Origin: Asterella californica
Taxonomy: Eukaryota; Streptophyta; Marchantiopsida; Marchantiales; Aytoniaceae
Reading direction: 5' to 3'
Assembly: GCA_036924285.1 (NCBI GenBank)
Contig: JAYKYS010000008.1
Coordinates: 23,607,001 to 23,671,000 of the forward strand
DNA length: 64,000 nt
The notes below the pieces were generated by a model. That model was not told the origin of the DNA. It searched no databases and worked only from the letters and a program-made list of their open reading frames with translations. Position 1 is the first letter of the stretch, and the number at the start of each line of letters is the position of its first letter. A program made the position numbers and the translations under genes. Below are positions 35,067 to 48,010 of the stretch, piece by piece.

Positions 35067-37917
35067 TCACATTGCATTGATAATCTTTTGAATCTTGCTG
35101 CAACGTCTTTCCTTCTCGTCGGGTCCATCTAAATCACCAATATTATCGAGGTATTCCTGTGATCCACCAAACTTCCAACTTAGAATCAAGTCATGTAGTC
35201 CTCAAATGCCGTGGTACATAGGTACTATAAAGCACTGCTAGAAGTAAATAAACGCGTACATCAAGGCAAGCGAGATGTAAGATAGCTAAACAGCAGATAT
35301 GTCAGGATGTTTCAGAAACATACCTTGAGAACCGCTTTCACATCCTCCCTTGTAAGTCGCTGCTGTTTCAGTAGGAGATCTACTCGATCTTGCATGCCAC
35401 GGTTCCTGCCGGAGGTAAACAACAAACTTCAGATGCAAATTCAGAAAAAGACTCTCCAACTATCAAGATCAATGACATTCCGAAAGAAAGCCGAAAGATA
35501 CTTACTCTGACGACCAAAGATTCCCCATTATGAGAGCAAGGAGCTGCATCACGGATAAAATTGAGCTCTTCATTAGACGAAACTGAACTTGGAGGACGGC
35601 CAAGACTATTTTCTACCATGCAGTAAATCAAGTACAAAAATTAAATTTCATGCTGACAACGGTCACGGAGGTTCAATTGCCGGTCTCAGCAATTGATGAT
35701 GGAGTTTTCCTTCCAGACTCACCTGTAGGGTGTAGAGGCCTGCTTCCAGCTTCTTGAGATACCTATCTTCCTCATCCAGCTGTAGATATTACAGAATAAG
35801 TCTACCTCAGACGAGTCAATGAACCGCTCTATCACTCTGTTGGCTTCACTTTCTATAACTATAAATGGTGAATCAAAATCTTAAGCCATACGCACCTCAA
35901 CATCTTCAAGCTCCTGGGCATCAAGTCGTTTGCTTTCAGCTCTCACGCGATCCGAATATCTGAGTACTCCAGTTAACAGACATAAAAAGACTTAAAAATG
36001 TTCGTATTCCCCGTCCTACATTTAGCAAAAGTCGAATGTCCCTAAACCTATCAATGGCAGCAGGAACAGAGAAACTGAACGCTATTATCAACTCCACCAA
36101 CTTGCAACTTTCCGCACGCTTCCTGTTCGAAGGGTTTCCGGGCCTTGAGCCTCTTTGAGCCAGTCACTTTATGATTCTGGAACTGCGACGACAATGTCAT
36201 GACGGTCACTTTATGATTCTGGAACTGCGACGACAATGTCATGACGGGTGGAATGACTGTATACCTCACATACAACTCCATCAATCGGTCAACCTTTTCA
36301 TTTTCATTCTCCGCGAACTTGCTGAGTAATCGCTCCCTCCTAGAACCCCTAGTTAACCCTCCTGCTTGTCATGAAAACGTAACGTCAGCACTGAACATAT
36401 AAAAGCAAGAAGTCTGCAGCCATAAGTATCTGGCAACGCGGCTTGATGCGAACTGGAAGGGAAATTTGGGAAGGTCCACCGGATGCTCCTCCCAGTCACA
36501 AGGTAAACAAGAAGACTATAGGTCTCTTGTTTCTTTTTCCTCATTATTACCGAAAAGTGAAGAGACCAGAGAAATGACCCGCTCTTCAATCTCCTCAGGA
36601 TTTCGGTCTCCCTTGTTCCTAGACTTCAAAGGAACCTGTCACAGTTGAGTCAAACACACATCACATCTTCTGAGTTGAAAAGGGCCAAACTAGTGTTTCA
36701 CAACTCTGCCGCGTAAGACTGCACTGAACAAGATCCAGCCTGTAAGTGTATCTCCTATAGGTAAACCTGGACTGATTTATGTTTTAGAAGCACACCTTTC
36801 CCATGAAGGCAGCAAACAGGGTTTTCAAACCCAGAACATCAACAAATCGCTCACAAGCGGCCGTGCAGCGCGTCATAGCGAAGTCGAGGGCCTTCATAGC
36901 AGAGGCATAAGCCAACCTCTTCTGCTTCATGATGATTATCATCAGCTCTACCCCCTCGGCCTTAACGAACCGATCCTTATTTTCGGTCGGCATCACAACG
37001 CTGCAAAGGCAGTCAAAGAGGTTCTCAAGCATTTCCTCTTCATCAGATGTTTTGGGGTCCCTTGACTTATACATAGCTACAGCTTGCAAAAGAGTATCCA
37101 CCCCATTGAGCTGTCCAAGCCGCCTTTGGTTGATGGTACTATTTTGCAGCAAAATAGCTAGAATCTCAGACGCGTACAGTTTGTTGCCGTCGAATTCTCG
37201 CACCTTGAGCCTCGTCAAAAGCCATCTAAGTAGTTTAGTTCGTTCACACACTAGCTCTGCCACTTGAGGCTTTACTTCAATCATGTTTTCAACGATAGAC
37301 AAACTTTTGTAAACTGCAGCTCCTTCATCATTATCCCCCTCATCGAGTCTCGCGAGGTTCTGTACCAAGAGCTCCAGCGCATTGTTCTCAATCATAGCAT
37401 CGACCAAAACCAAGGCTGGCTCATCACTCTCTCCAATAACATCTTCATCCGTAAGGTCATTGAGCAGGTCCACAATGCCAACGGCGATATCCGTGTTCTC
37501 ATGGCTCAGTAAACCCAATATTGACGGTACTGCATTTAGCCTCACGAGCTCTGGATACAGTTCAGGAGCCGCGGCTAAGGCATGCATTTTCTTTATTTCG
37601 TCGTCCAAGTCCACTTCTGATTCCACAAACTTCTCAGGCTGCTCCATATACTTCATTCGAGCTTCCAAGTTATCCCGCAACTTGCGCTCGAAACCCAGAA
37701 CTATCTTCTTGAGACCTCGGACATCGATGACCTCGACGACTTCACTCGTCTCCAAAGCCTCGAGCAATGCTAAATCCACGTCTTGATTTGCTTCGGCCGC
37801 ACTAGGAGGCCTAGCATCCTTGCTTGCACCCAGACGAGGTCCCTTCAATCCATCCCCATTTGCCAACCCATTCGCCTCAGGCTCCCTCTTCCTCTTGCTA
37901 TTGCCCTGGAACGCCAT
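35067..37917 (-). CDS. CTNNBL1: Beta-catenin-like protein 1 (CTNNBL1), 8 exons
   Basis: Minus-strand exons are 37917-36796, 36635-36551, 36361-36265, 35959-35896, 35779-35723, 35543-35506, 35405-35324 and 35156-35067 (TGA at 35069-35067). All joins are GT-AG with compatible phases, giving 544 residues; animal CTNNBL1 is about 560. The ATG at 37917 is used; an upstream TTG at 37932 adds only five residues. Exon 1 alone carries 374 residues. It has a basic nuclear-localisation stretch KRKRE at 8-12 and then armadillo-type repeats, with recognisable blocks such as EKFVESEVDLDDEI, NTDIAVGIVDLL and NKLYASEILAILLQ. The C-terminal exons give KVDRLMELYVRY, LDEEDRYLKKLEAGLYTLQ and EYLDNIGDLDGPDE, all family landmarks. 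Known role: a nuclear component associated with the Prp19/CDC5L splicing complex. Intron 3 holds an exact 42-bp tandem duplication. The PELP1-like gene lies upstream in the same orientation. Confidence 0.95.
36164..36247. repeat. Exact 42-bp tandem duplication in CTNNBL1 intron 3
   Basis: Bases 36164-36205 are repeated without a mismatch at 36206-36247. The repeat lies between exons 3 and 4, close to the donor side of the intron. Perfect identity suggests a recent duplication, polymorphism, or possibly an assembly artefact. Confidence 0.9.
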
Positions 37918-39284
37918 TGCCAAGAAAACCAAAGCCCTAACTCATGGAAATTTCCACAATTCTGATCACGATCCCCGAGCTGTTTCCAGGACCTGCTCAA
38001 GTCCCCGGAGCTGTGTTTCGAGGAACTACAGACGAGGTTCTTTTTTCATCCCTGCTGTCGCACAGGCCAGAAGACAATTAAGTCGCATACTCCGGTAACC
38101 AAACCCCTGCCTGGTAATGTGAGAATCTGTCATTCAAACCCTACGAGAACAGAAAACAGAGCGACCTTCCATGAGTAATCACGAGAACACTCTGCAACAC
38201 AATAAATTTGCCTAGAACCCCTCGAACTGGTCGCAGGCGAAAGATTGCGGAAGATGTTCATCCCGACGGATACGGCCAGAAACACGGCAAACAGGAAAAG
38301 AAAAAAAGAATTTGGTATCTATATCACTCACACTCGTCTCGGAAATGGTATCGGGACCCCGCGGTTGAAACGTACAAGCGATCACCGCCATATTCCGCTG
38401 CATCAAACTGACCCGACGCCTTGAACGTCAAAAACCATTCTTTTCAAACTACAGCTGACACTCCTCCAGGTGTAAACATAACAATCCCCAGAAACAAAAC
38501 AAAAGCGCAGCCAAACCTTCGGCCCGGCCCCGCAGAAACCGCAAATAACGCAAGGTTTGAGAATCTCGCCACATCAACAATCTCGCCACATCAACGGAAA
38601 CACGTTCATTGCCTTAGCAATTCCGTCGTCTTACCGACGTACGTAACCTTCCCTTTTGCGCGCTAAAGTTGGATGGGAGAGGCCTACAACTTCTTTCCTC
38701 CGAAAATGTCGTCCATAGTATGCAAATTTATCTGCTCTGCCAGTCTGCGTGCGCCTGAACTCCAAACTCACGACAATGAATGAACCACATACAGTGAAGG
38801 ACACGAAGACTGAAAGAGTACTCAGCGGCTTCAACTGGCGGTGACCAGCGTTCCTTAAAACAACCACGCTAAAACGACTCTCTCCGACCTTCTATACTGT
38901 TTCAGTACTCTTCGTTCCTCGAAGCGAGTGAGTGCGTGGGGTGCCGAGTAGGTTCCTCCTTGCAAGAGGAATGCAAGAAACTGAATCTCATAGTGCTGTA
39001 CCAATGGAGAGCACAAGTTCTCTGCTTATTTACAGTGTAAGTCCGTGGTAAGTCTGCAGAGAGGAACAAATGCTTGGTCTTTCTTTCTCTTATACAGCTG
39101 GTCCTCGCCCAGTTACTAGGCAAATCATCATTCATTTCTTCATTTGACTCTGAGACTACAGTACAGTACCGTACGTTCTCACTACGTAGATCGCAGAAGA
39201 ACTGCTCGTCCATTGCACTCAAGTTCACTACTAGAAGCAACGTAGTTTGCAATAAGTTGCATAATCATAGATCCACTTGGGACA
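37918..39284. other. CTNNBL1 5' flank
   Basis: No TATA box is obvious. A 17-bp ATCTCGCCACATCAAC block is directly repeated at about 38563 and 38580. Short ORFs on both strands overlap and match nothing. Confidence 0.4.
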
Positions 39285-39453
39285 CTGAAGATCGGTGTCC
39301 CAAGTGGTTTAGACTACAGTACTCTAAGAAAAAGATAGTGGGTTCAATCTTTTGCGGGCACTGTTAGAGGTGCATGTTGCTATAAACTATTAATGAAACT
39401 TTTGTGCCGAGTCCCGCTGTGAGGGACTCACATAGCCAGTCTCATGGTCCTCG
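39285..39453 (+). mobile_element. tRNA-derived SINE
   Basis: A 169-bp unit starts CTGAAGATCGGTGTCCC. It has an A-box-like CAAGTGGTTTAGAC and a B-box-like GTGGGTTCAATC about 45 bp later, in the Ser/Leu-tRNA style, followed by a tRNA-unrelated body ending near AGTCTCATGGTCCTCG. The same unit occurs inverted at 9987-10154. Its first bases also pair with the preceding 13 bp (CCACTTGGGACAC), making a local hairpin. Confidence 0.65.
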
Positions 39454-39664
39454 AAGAACTTAAGGGACAGGTAACACCATTTACCATAGCTATCCGTCCG
39501 CCTCTCAGTTACACGCAAGTACCTTAGCAGAAACTAAGACTTGAGGTCGGCAGTGAGTCCCAGTGCGCATGTCATCGGCCAGGAGAGCTGAACTGATGCC
39601 ATCTGCTCTGGAGTCTGTAAGTCTCGATACGTGTCAAACGGAAAGCGTCCGGACAGTGACTCAA

Positions 39665-40486
39665 CTACCCTGTTTCCCGGAACGCCCTGTTTCCTAAACC
39701 CGAATCCCTGTTTTCTGTAAAGTCAAGGGTAGTTTCGAGAGGTTTAGCAGTCATCAGCTCTTGCAGCATCTTCCGTCTGACGGGTTGCGCCTCAAAACGA
39801 ATATAAGTAGCAAACAACCGGTAGATGTATCTGCTGCTTCCAAGTTGGATGCTAATGTTCTCATTCGAATTTGAGATCCAATTTCTGAGCTCAAGTTCGA
39901 GTCGACGAATTACTTGACAGAATCCTGAATGCGCATTGTAACTCGCGTGACAAGCATCATAGACAGCAGGACGGACGCATCCATCGAACATGGAACTCAC
40001 ACGAAGTTCTACTAGGACCGTACACACGGAAGAATCCCCACCGAACACCCACGGGAAACCACTAAACGATTTTAGCAGACACAACATTGCTGGTTTTACA
40101 GGCCTGGGAGTCGGACCACTGCTCATGGAAGTCAACACAAAGCTCTCAAAAATGGACGTAGGTGTCATCCTCCTGTCTCCTCAATTAGACAATATCGTTA
40201 TAACTGAAACGATACACATGTTTTACTATACCAACTGTGTATTGGGAAGACATGCACTACACTCACAAAATATGCCTTCCCTTAACATGTCCGCTGAATT
40301 GTCGGTGTGAATCCTGAAGTCCAGCCAGTAGGGCTGGGGGAACATATAGCGTATCTGACTCCCCAGGTTAACAAATCGACAGCTACAATTATAAGTGAAT
40401 AACACTTCGCCCATCACTTCAACTCTCGAAAAAAGGTTCCAGCATCGACAGTAGAACTCCAGCTCGGCCACAAGATGAGTAAACAA
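39665..40486 (-). other. Unrecognised ORFs just 3' of the PELP1-like gene
   Basis: Frames at 40486-40226 (86 aa, Cys-containing) and 40168-39665 (167 aa) are on the same strand as the PELP1-like gene, starting about 75 bp after its stop. They could be 3' UTR or an unknown gene. Nothing recognisable is encoded. Confidence 0.25.
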
Positions 40487-40561
40487 CTTGCCTGATGTCC
40501 CAAGCCCTGACTGAGAGATGTTGGTGACAGGTGTTTCGGTTCTCTACGACTACGTCAAATG

Positions 40562-43500
40562 TCAATCGGAATCTGGATCACCGTCGATAATATCTGGGAG
40601 TACTCCATCCGAATCCGACCCGGATCCTATCTGTACGGCAGAACTAGAGAACTGGAAGATTCCCATTGCTGGGGTCTTAGGCCCTGACATGGAGGGAAAT
40701 GTCCTATTGGAATTGTCTATGCCACTTGCCACGTCCGCATCCACTTCTTCCTCATTGTCGCTTTGGACAGTTACTACTGCTACAGTACTGGCGCCGTCAC
40801 CTGTCTTATCAACTAATGGATTATCCCTAGCATAGCCTAAACTTTGAAGCTGAGAACTAAAGAGAACCTCTTGTTTATTAGGTGATGGACAACCATCTCT
40901 ATCAGCTACAGTCGTCTCAGTGGGAATGCTTGCTAATTCATCAGTATGATCTCTGTAAGCCTCCTTAGGTTCTAACATGACATCTTGTTCTAATGCTGCT
41001 TGCGGAGCACCCTCACATCCCTGCCCTGACTCATTTCTTAAATGCGAGTCGTCACCTGTGAACACTGCGAACTTTGTCTCTTCCAGAGGTCTTACTAAGT
41101 TTTCTCCATCTCTTTCGCCACTTTTAACAGCGACAGGGCCACCATGACCAGCGTTACCATTTTGTTGATCAGAAACATAATAACCACCCCCAGGTGCACC
41201 AACGCCACTTTCCAGGGCCCCATTGAACTCGTCCACAAGCATATTGTCATCTTCATAGAAAAGGCCATCCTCCTCACCAAAGTCTTCTCCGTAACCCAAC
41301 CAGGTATCGACTTCAGCCCACGGATCCATAGCCAACTGGCCAATTTTCAGAGCGGGAGGAATGACGGGGCCTGCAAAATTGATGCTCGCGGAGGCTGCTG
41401 GTACAACTGAGACATTTCCAGGAGCCGCGACTGGCTTCCCAGATCTTTGCATATGTGGAACTAAGCCACCCGTTGACAACGCCCTGCTAGAGGCCAGGCC
41501 AGCTGAGATTGCACCGGCAGGTGGTAGACAGCGAGGATGGATGAGAGGTTCCAAGGAAAGAAGAGCGTGTGCGCATACTTCAGCAACCTCCGAACCAGCC
41601 TCTTGACGACCTGCGGGCATCACCAGATATTCATGTAGCATCCTCTGTTCAGCATCTCAAAGTTGCGGGCATACATCAGAGAAAAGAGGGGAAAACAGAA
41701 AGAAGCATACAATTTTTTTTCCTTCATCCATAGATATTCGACAATGCGAATCCAAAGCGTGTGTAAGGTGAACCAGCAACAACAATGGCGGGCACCTTTT
41801 CTAAATATGGCCAGTCCCTGAGCAAGATAAGGTGGCCGATGGCAGCACGGCGAGAGCAATGAGGACAGGAGCGCCCGATACGCAGCAACCTGAAAAGTTC
41901 CGGAAGATATAGGGGCACCTCCATCCAGGTACGTGCTATCCTCGTCAAAAATGAGGCTCGCCGTACCAGTGGCTGCCCCCATAGCTACACTAGCCGATAC
42001 TGCGTCCACTTCTGCTCTCCACCTATCTGGCAACAGGGCTCCACCCTTAATTCGTACGTAACATGACGACGATTCGTTAGTCACAGCTATACACTTGAGT
42101 CAACCACACATGTCCACTCAGATGCAATCCACCTAAGGTTACAAGAAAAGATTAAGGCGCAAAACTCGAAAAAGACAGTCAACTAACATGTCATGATACA
42201 CGATACCCTGTGCCAACGCAAGGACGGTTACCTTGACAACCCCCATTATGGTGGTTCTCTAGCTGACTGGAAGTTTTTCAGGATGAAAACAAGAAACATG
42301 AAAAGTCAGTCACTTTTTGCTTCTGACGATCACTAAACTTCAGCTCGCAAACATCACGAAAGCAGGGTGCGGCTGCTTACAGAGGTAAGAAGAGCCTCCA
42401 AAGCTCGTAAAGCTGCAATCTGCACGGCTGCTGAAGCTGCGCCCTCACCCATAATGGTATTAGCGCCTTCAGCAGTGCCATTATTCTGATGATCATTAGA
42501 TATACCTCCTCCAGGCTCCTTCCGCTTGCGATGGTTGGTACTCTGTGCACCCCATGTATTACCAGGAGCCCACCCTATACTATTCATGCGTGGTGTTCGT
42601 GAAACTTTGGGTGAAAGGACAGATGTTCCGAGGGTGGATCCTTTCAAGTCTGACAAGGCACTTCCAACCACAGCTGGTGCCAAGGCGGAAGCCATCCCTG
42701 GTGCAGATCACATTGACGACCATCGAAAACCACATCAATGACGGTAACAACAGTTGAAGTTATTAGTATGCAATTTTAGGGTAGCTTTCGTAATCTTGAC
42801 CTTGACAAGCATTCACGACCGGTAGTCTGATCCAGTACAGACTATCTGAGGGACTCATGGCTGCAATTATCGTGACCAAAGGGCTGCTCCGCAGAAAATA
42901 CCTGGAATATTCTTTGATGAAAAATCTTCACATTACAGGCCATCAGAAAAGAATCTACGATCATCCAATCGTCTCAGGAGGCTCATCTAGACTATTTATG
43001 TTAAGGCGGGAAAAAAGTACTGGTGTACCTGCTCCCATGGCCACAAAAAGATGTCTAGCAAAATCATACAGCTTCACCCGTAAGACGGGCGCCACAGATC
43101 CACAGCGACGAAAGTAGTCGGATACAAGGCGCACAACTTCACCGGCATGTGGCAGCAACTGACTGAAAATTAATCCACAGTTTCGGGGACTGGTGTTAAC
43201 AAGAGGGGCATGAAGTAATTGTGAAAGTAAGACGCTATCGAGGAAGACGACAGCACTGAGACAAACTAAAGGCCAAAGGATGGTAATGTGTACCTGCGAA
43301 CTCCACATAGTACTGCAGTAAGAAGGTCAAGTGCACTTAAATGAAGTGCTGGAAGTTCCGAACAAAGGGACACTTGATGCACACTCGACACCGTGGCACT
43401 CATCGTGGTTGGATGTGCAAGCCTTGATCCGTCCACTCGCAAAATTCTCGTTGCTAACGCCAGCAAAGGTTTGACTGGAACAGGAACCTTAACAACAAGC

Positions 43501-46181
43501 AACAGACAGCAATCACTTGCCACGAAGCTACATCTACTACCGAAAAACTACGGTGCTTGTAAAGTTGGTAATGTAACGCTTGGTAAGTGGCAGCTTATAC
43601 CCTACCGGAACTGGATATGGATTGGTAAGTAGATTTTGACAGCACTGAAGAAGGGATGAAACCCGCGGGACAAGTTGTTGCCAGAAGCTCTTTGCTGCTT
43701 GAGCCGAGGCATTTGCTGCTACCGAGGGACCTCCCAACGGCCAAGGAGGATCCTGACCTAACGGCAAAAGAGTTGCCAATGCATCTTCCGCACTCGCCAC
43801 TGCATCATAGAGTTGCCCCACAAAACGCACCCCCCGTAAGAGAGGCTACATTTCTACGCTCCTAGACACTGAAAGGAGGATAACTGATCATCGTTCAAAA
43901 AAGTAACGGAAATTGATTACTGGCGATTGACGGGTTAGAGAAACTACCATCTTCCATTCCTGAAAAGGCATATTCCAACTCCGTGTTGATCGCAATCAAG
44001 ATGCGGCGTATCATGGAGCTCCACATGGTCGCGTCACCATGGGCTTTAGGAAGAAGTGCTAAGCAAAGAGCACATTTCTGCGTTGAAATATTCAGAGGCA
44101 GTGACATCACCGCGTTAGACGAATGCTTCCAACCTACGACCATAAGATTCTTCGTACGGTAACATTAATTTACAGGGTGATTATTGAGGCAAGTAACAAC
44201 CTGAGACAAAGATGAACTATCAGCATCCATTAGCCGTGCCACCAACAGCGACTCCAGCTGCAACAATGAGTTGCAATCATGTTAGTACGAGTGCCAATCA
44301 AAGTCAACACTATGAATGAATGAATGAATGAATATCAAGCCCGGAAGACCCAAAGAGTCAAAAGGCAGAAAAAAATACAATACAAAGTCAACATGTGAGC
44401 CTAGGAAACCCTAGGAGATCGTATCAATGCAAAAGAGCATTGGTACGACAAGAAACTATATCTCTAATATTGAACCATTAACCATTAAGCACCTGAACCA
44501 CAGACCTCCGCCCCACAAAAGTCCATTTGTAGTCTTTTGCTTCAGAGTTACTGCCTACGGCGGAACTCTAAGGTGTCCTGAAGTATCAGCGCAAAACCTT
44601 CATAGTTTCTGAAACCCAAACTCGACAAAAGCTCTCTGCTCCAGTAGTTCTTAAGTCTGAGAAGGTAAAGCGAATAGATCTCGAATTCTATTTAGTAGAT
44701 GGAAATCTAAAATGGTGCTGGTTCCGGGGCAGCTTACATTGTTGGTTTGCTGCCGAAGACAAGCAGGAAAACATCGTAGAATGGAGGACAGGAGATCTAT
44801 AGCCTCATTCTGCAATAGATCAAAGCATTCTGCGTCTCAGCGGAACTTCAAGCGCAGTTGAGAGTCAGACATAGTTCCAACAATCTTCTTCGCATGGACA
44901 CAAGACTGGTCTCCTTATCAACAAAGTAAAAGGCGTCTGCGAATTTTCACTCCCAGCGGATCCATTCCCCATTGATACACACTGTTGCTCGGACCTTAAA
45001 AGAGATTCGCAGTAGGTACACACCCATATGCCGCTGGAATCCTTGTCACCCAAAATCTGTACAATGGGTTGCACCAGTTTTGCTATAAGAGCAGCGCCAT
45101 CACGCCGCACTCCGGCATACTCCACTAGGCTCCCCAATCTGCGTTAAACGAAGAATCGTCCAAAATAATATCAGGACATATTTCGCACCGAACAAGAACA
45201 ATCATGCGTACCAACAAATATATGCTTGAGGGGCACGTGTTCAATCCCGACGTGTTTGATCGAGTCAAAACTCATGATCGATGGACGTCACCCTTGAGAA
45301 CATGTGGATCACTTACAAGGAAAACAGCCTTGCAAGATAAGCAGCTACTAATGATAGTTCTCGTGCTTGTATCTCAAATGAAGGAGCCATGGTTCAAACC
45401 TCGTGAGCAGGTCTGTGAGTGATGCACAAGCAGCTGCCCGAATGAATACGGGGTCTGTAGACTGCTGCATTTGCCAAAAACCAAAAAGAGTCAAGATTTA
45501 TACAAACCGTATCAATATATGCCAATGCGACAAAAGTAAAGGTCCTCGAATATCTCAAATTCATGAGCAGACCTTGAGAGGAAGTAATAGCTTTTGAAAC
45601 CAAGAATTGTAAGACTCCAGAAAGCGCTGACGTGAACATTCTTGGCACGTCACTCCAAGAAGGCATAGACCTGCCCACCTATTCTCTGCCTGCAATGAAC
45701 GGTAATACGAGATTCAGGGACTAGGCACTGGAATACGTGCTCAGAACACAGTTCCTGGGCCACTGACTTAAGGACCAATCCCGCGGCTAGTTCTGATTTG
45801 TTGCTCTAACACCAGTCTCTAGGAAACTACTTGACACGTTACAATTCTGCAGATGTAAGGAGAAAAACAATGGCACAAGTAGAAACAGAAAGGCGAACAC
45901 GAGCATACCACAGTGCTGCAGAGAAGACCCAACAAGTGATCAACCCAGCCATCAACTACGCCTTTCCTGGATTCACCACTTTTAATAAAACCAGAGGGAC
46001 CTGCTGATGGTGTCTCTGACAGTAAATGATGGCGCCGAATTGATGCAACGGCAACAGAGAGCTGAGCTGGGGATCTCGGCAGCTGTTTCTCGTCAGGCAA
46101 ATGAGCCATCATGATAGAATGTAGTAGCCTGTGCTTTAGCCTCGGATCGTACATGTTGAACAATGAGTCCTCGAAAGCCAT
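40562..46181 (-). CDS. PELP1/RIX1-like pre-60S ribosome biogenesis protein, 13 exons
   Basis: Exons (minus): 46181-45909, 45689-45573, 45464-45400, 45138-45024, 44809-44738, 44257-44201, 44077-43948, 43799-43606, 43487-43294, 43162-43029, 42697-42381, 42045-41796 and 41610-40562. Phases are compatible throughout, giving 988 residues. The N-terminus (AFEDSLFNMYDPRLKHRLL, then PDEKQLP) and the blocks WAGLCLLGVTCQEC, PPWPLGG, NPYPVPVPVPV, LVSDYFRRC and VCAHALLSLEPLIHPR follow the RIX1/PELP1 order. Residues after about 690 are acidic and low in complexity, ending in a DGDPDSD tail, as in the PELP1 acidic C-terminus. Family knowledge: nucleolar Rix1 complex, ITS2 processing and pre-60S export. The acceptors of exons 7, 8 and 10 are the least certain: exon 10 could instead begin about 30 bp upstream, at the AG ending at 43192, adding ten residues in frame. 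Intron 5 has a short GAAT microsatellite. Confidence 0.88.
44312..44332. repeat. (GAAT)5 microsatellite in the PELP1-like intron 5
   Basis: Five consecutive copies of a GAAT tetramer lie between exons 5 and 6. It is a potential length polymorphism and has no coding effect. Confidence 0.85.
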
Positions 46182-47730
46182 TTCAGCAGAATCAGGGTGC
46201 CACGGACCTAGACACCCGCTAGACCAAGAATGAAAGCTTTTCCTGCTTCGTGCTGAAAATTCACCTCAACCAGTATGCAATTCTCACCTAGCTGAATGTC
46301 GGAAGAGCTACTGAAAATATACTGAACGTCAATAACCTCTTGAGGCCTCTGATACCGTACAGAGAGCTAATTCCTACGCTGATTTGAAGTCGATGCTGAA
46401 GCAATTCATGAAGTATCGAAGGTGAATCCCACACGGTACGTAAAAGGCACGATTTCTCCGCAAAAGTGTAAACATATGCCAATTCACTCGGTGCGGCTTG
46501 TCGCCGGAGGAATTTATCAGAATTAAACTGAAGCTTTCAGAGTAACAAGTCCCCTTTCCTCCAAAACTCTTGCTCGGACCCAGTCAGAACGCGCTGGAAA
46601 CCAGAGCCTCGGTAATCTACAACCCGCATGAATTCAACTTTCTCGTTATCAAGGAGCCAAGGAATCAAAACACACCCTTAAAATGCCACAGACGATGCAT
46701 TTCGGCTCACGATCAACTAATGCCGATGCGGTATGAAATGATTAACATTCCTCGAATCCCAACTTCCCGCCTCACTAATAAACACCTTACTACCTTTGAA
46801 ATCCTCCCACTGCCTCACCCTTCTTCCACCACAACAAGGCCGCCTCTAGCGCAACAACCGGGTTCGTACAGACCAACTGCCCCTTCATACAGAATCATCG
46901 CTCCCGTCCCGTTTCTTTTTCTTGCAACGCGATGCAACCAACCGAGACGCAGTACCCGCAATCCCCGAACCTCATCTCCTGGAAAACCCCATTCTTGTCA
47001 GAAAACCCTGTCCTGGCCAACAAACAGACCTACACTCGCTCGCAGTGTCAACCAGAAACCCAAACCCTCCCGGAATTCTCGTCGATGCTCATCGAGGAGG
47101 AATATGAAGAAAGTGGGAAGATGAGTGAGGAGGCGCAGCAGCGGAGTGGCGGCCGTTGTAGGCGCAGCAAAGGAAAGCAAGCGGAACGGAAACGCAGGGA
47201 ACGAGAATGAGTGTCCCAAGGACCTGAGAGAACGTTCTCCCGTTACGCTACGTTCCTAACTCGGAACCTCCACTGCTTGGGGCTGCAGCCCACTATTGCC
47301 TATTCTAGCTGAGCTGAACTACACCGAACGGAACCGAACTGCCACACAACGTAGTTGGAGCTACAAAACGTACAACGTTCGCACCGCCATCATCACCCAA
47401 CTGGTGAATCTTGATGTACGTTTTATCTATCACAATCCGGAATGTGGACTAACCTTTTCCTCGGATCCTCCAGAGCACGTCGACAAGACGAAGACGAGGA
47501 CAGCTGCCAGTACTGGACTGCAAACGACTTCGGAATAAAAGTTCAACCGCCGCTGTTCTGTCTGCAAAGACCGACCTGCGCTTCTTTACTTGTTCTTACT
47601 GTTAGACCGAGTGAGCGCGCGTCGTATACCTCCCTCTGCAGACAGCAATTGCTTGCGCATTCCTGCCTGACTAGCCAGGACGGTTCCCGGTCGTTGTGAT
47701 AGGTACGAACCAACCAGTCTCACAGAAATT
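46182..47730. other. PELP1-like 5' flank
   Basis: Moderate-GC, pyrimidine-rich DNA (46800-47100) probably includes the promoter and 5' UTR. Several overlapping ORFs occur in both directions, none recognised. Confidence 0.35.
46932..47210 (+). CDS. Short basic hypothetical ORF upstream of the PELP1-like gene
   Basis: A 92-residue ATG-started ORF lies about 750 bp upstream of, and divergent from, the PELP1-like start. Its C-terminus is highly charged and basic (RRSKGKQAERKRRERE). No domain is recognised. A minus-strand frame overlaps it fully, so it may simply be leader or promoter DNA of moderate GC content. Confidence 0.2.
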   Translation: MQPTETQYPQSPNLISWKTPFLSENPVLANKQTYTRSQCQPETQTLPEFSSMLIEEEYEESGKMSEEAQQRSGGRCRRSKGKQAERKRRERE

Positions 47731-48010
47731 TGCTTCATCACACCCTCTTAGGATGTACTGCTTGATTACACCCTTGACTGGAGATTCACTTTGCCATGTC
47801 AATTACATGTAAATTACTTATATCACTTTTCGAACATGTATAGTCTGAAGTGTATTTTATAGTTGAAACTATTCGACTGGAAGAGGTCTTTTAATCACGA
47901 TAAACAAAAAAGTAAAATGACGAATTACATGATAAAGTATATAGTTTAACTGTCGCTAGCCAGTCAAGGGTGTGATCAAACACAACAAACCTACTGAGGT
48001 TCTCATCAAG
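47731..48010. mobile_element. MITE-like TIR element, same family as 19.7 kb
   Basis: Arms at 47731-47781 and 47960-48010 are inverted copies, with an inner 21-bp core (CTTGATTACACCCTTGACTGG against its near-perfect complement). Two GYTTSATNACACC motifs about 29 bp apart lie in the left arm, echoing the repeated motif in the 19.7-kb element arms. The internal sequence (ATGTCAATTACATGT, TTTTAATCACGAT) is shared with the copy at 10.55 kb. There is no coding capacity. Confidence 0.7.

Noticed and set aside
37382..37786. 134-aa plus-strand ORF
   Set aside because: It is antisense to CTNNBL1 exon 1, whose protein is clearly conserved.
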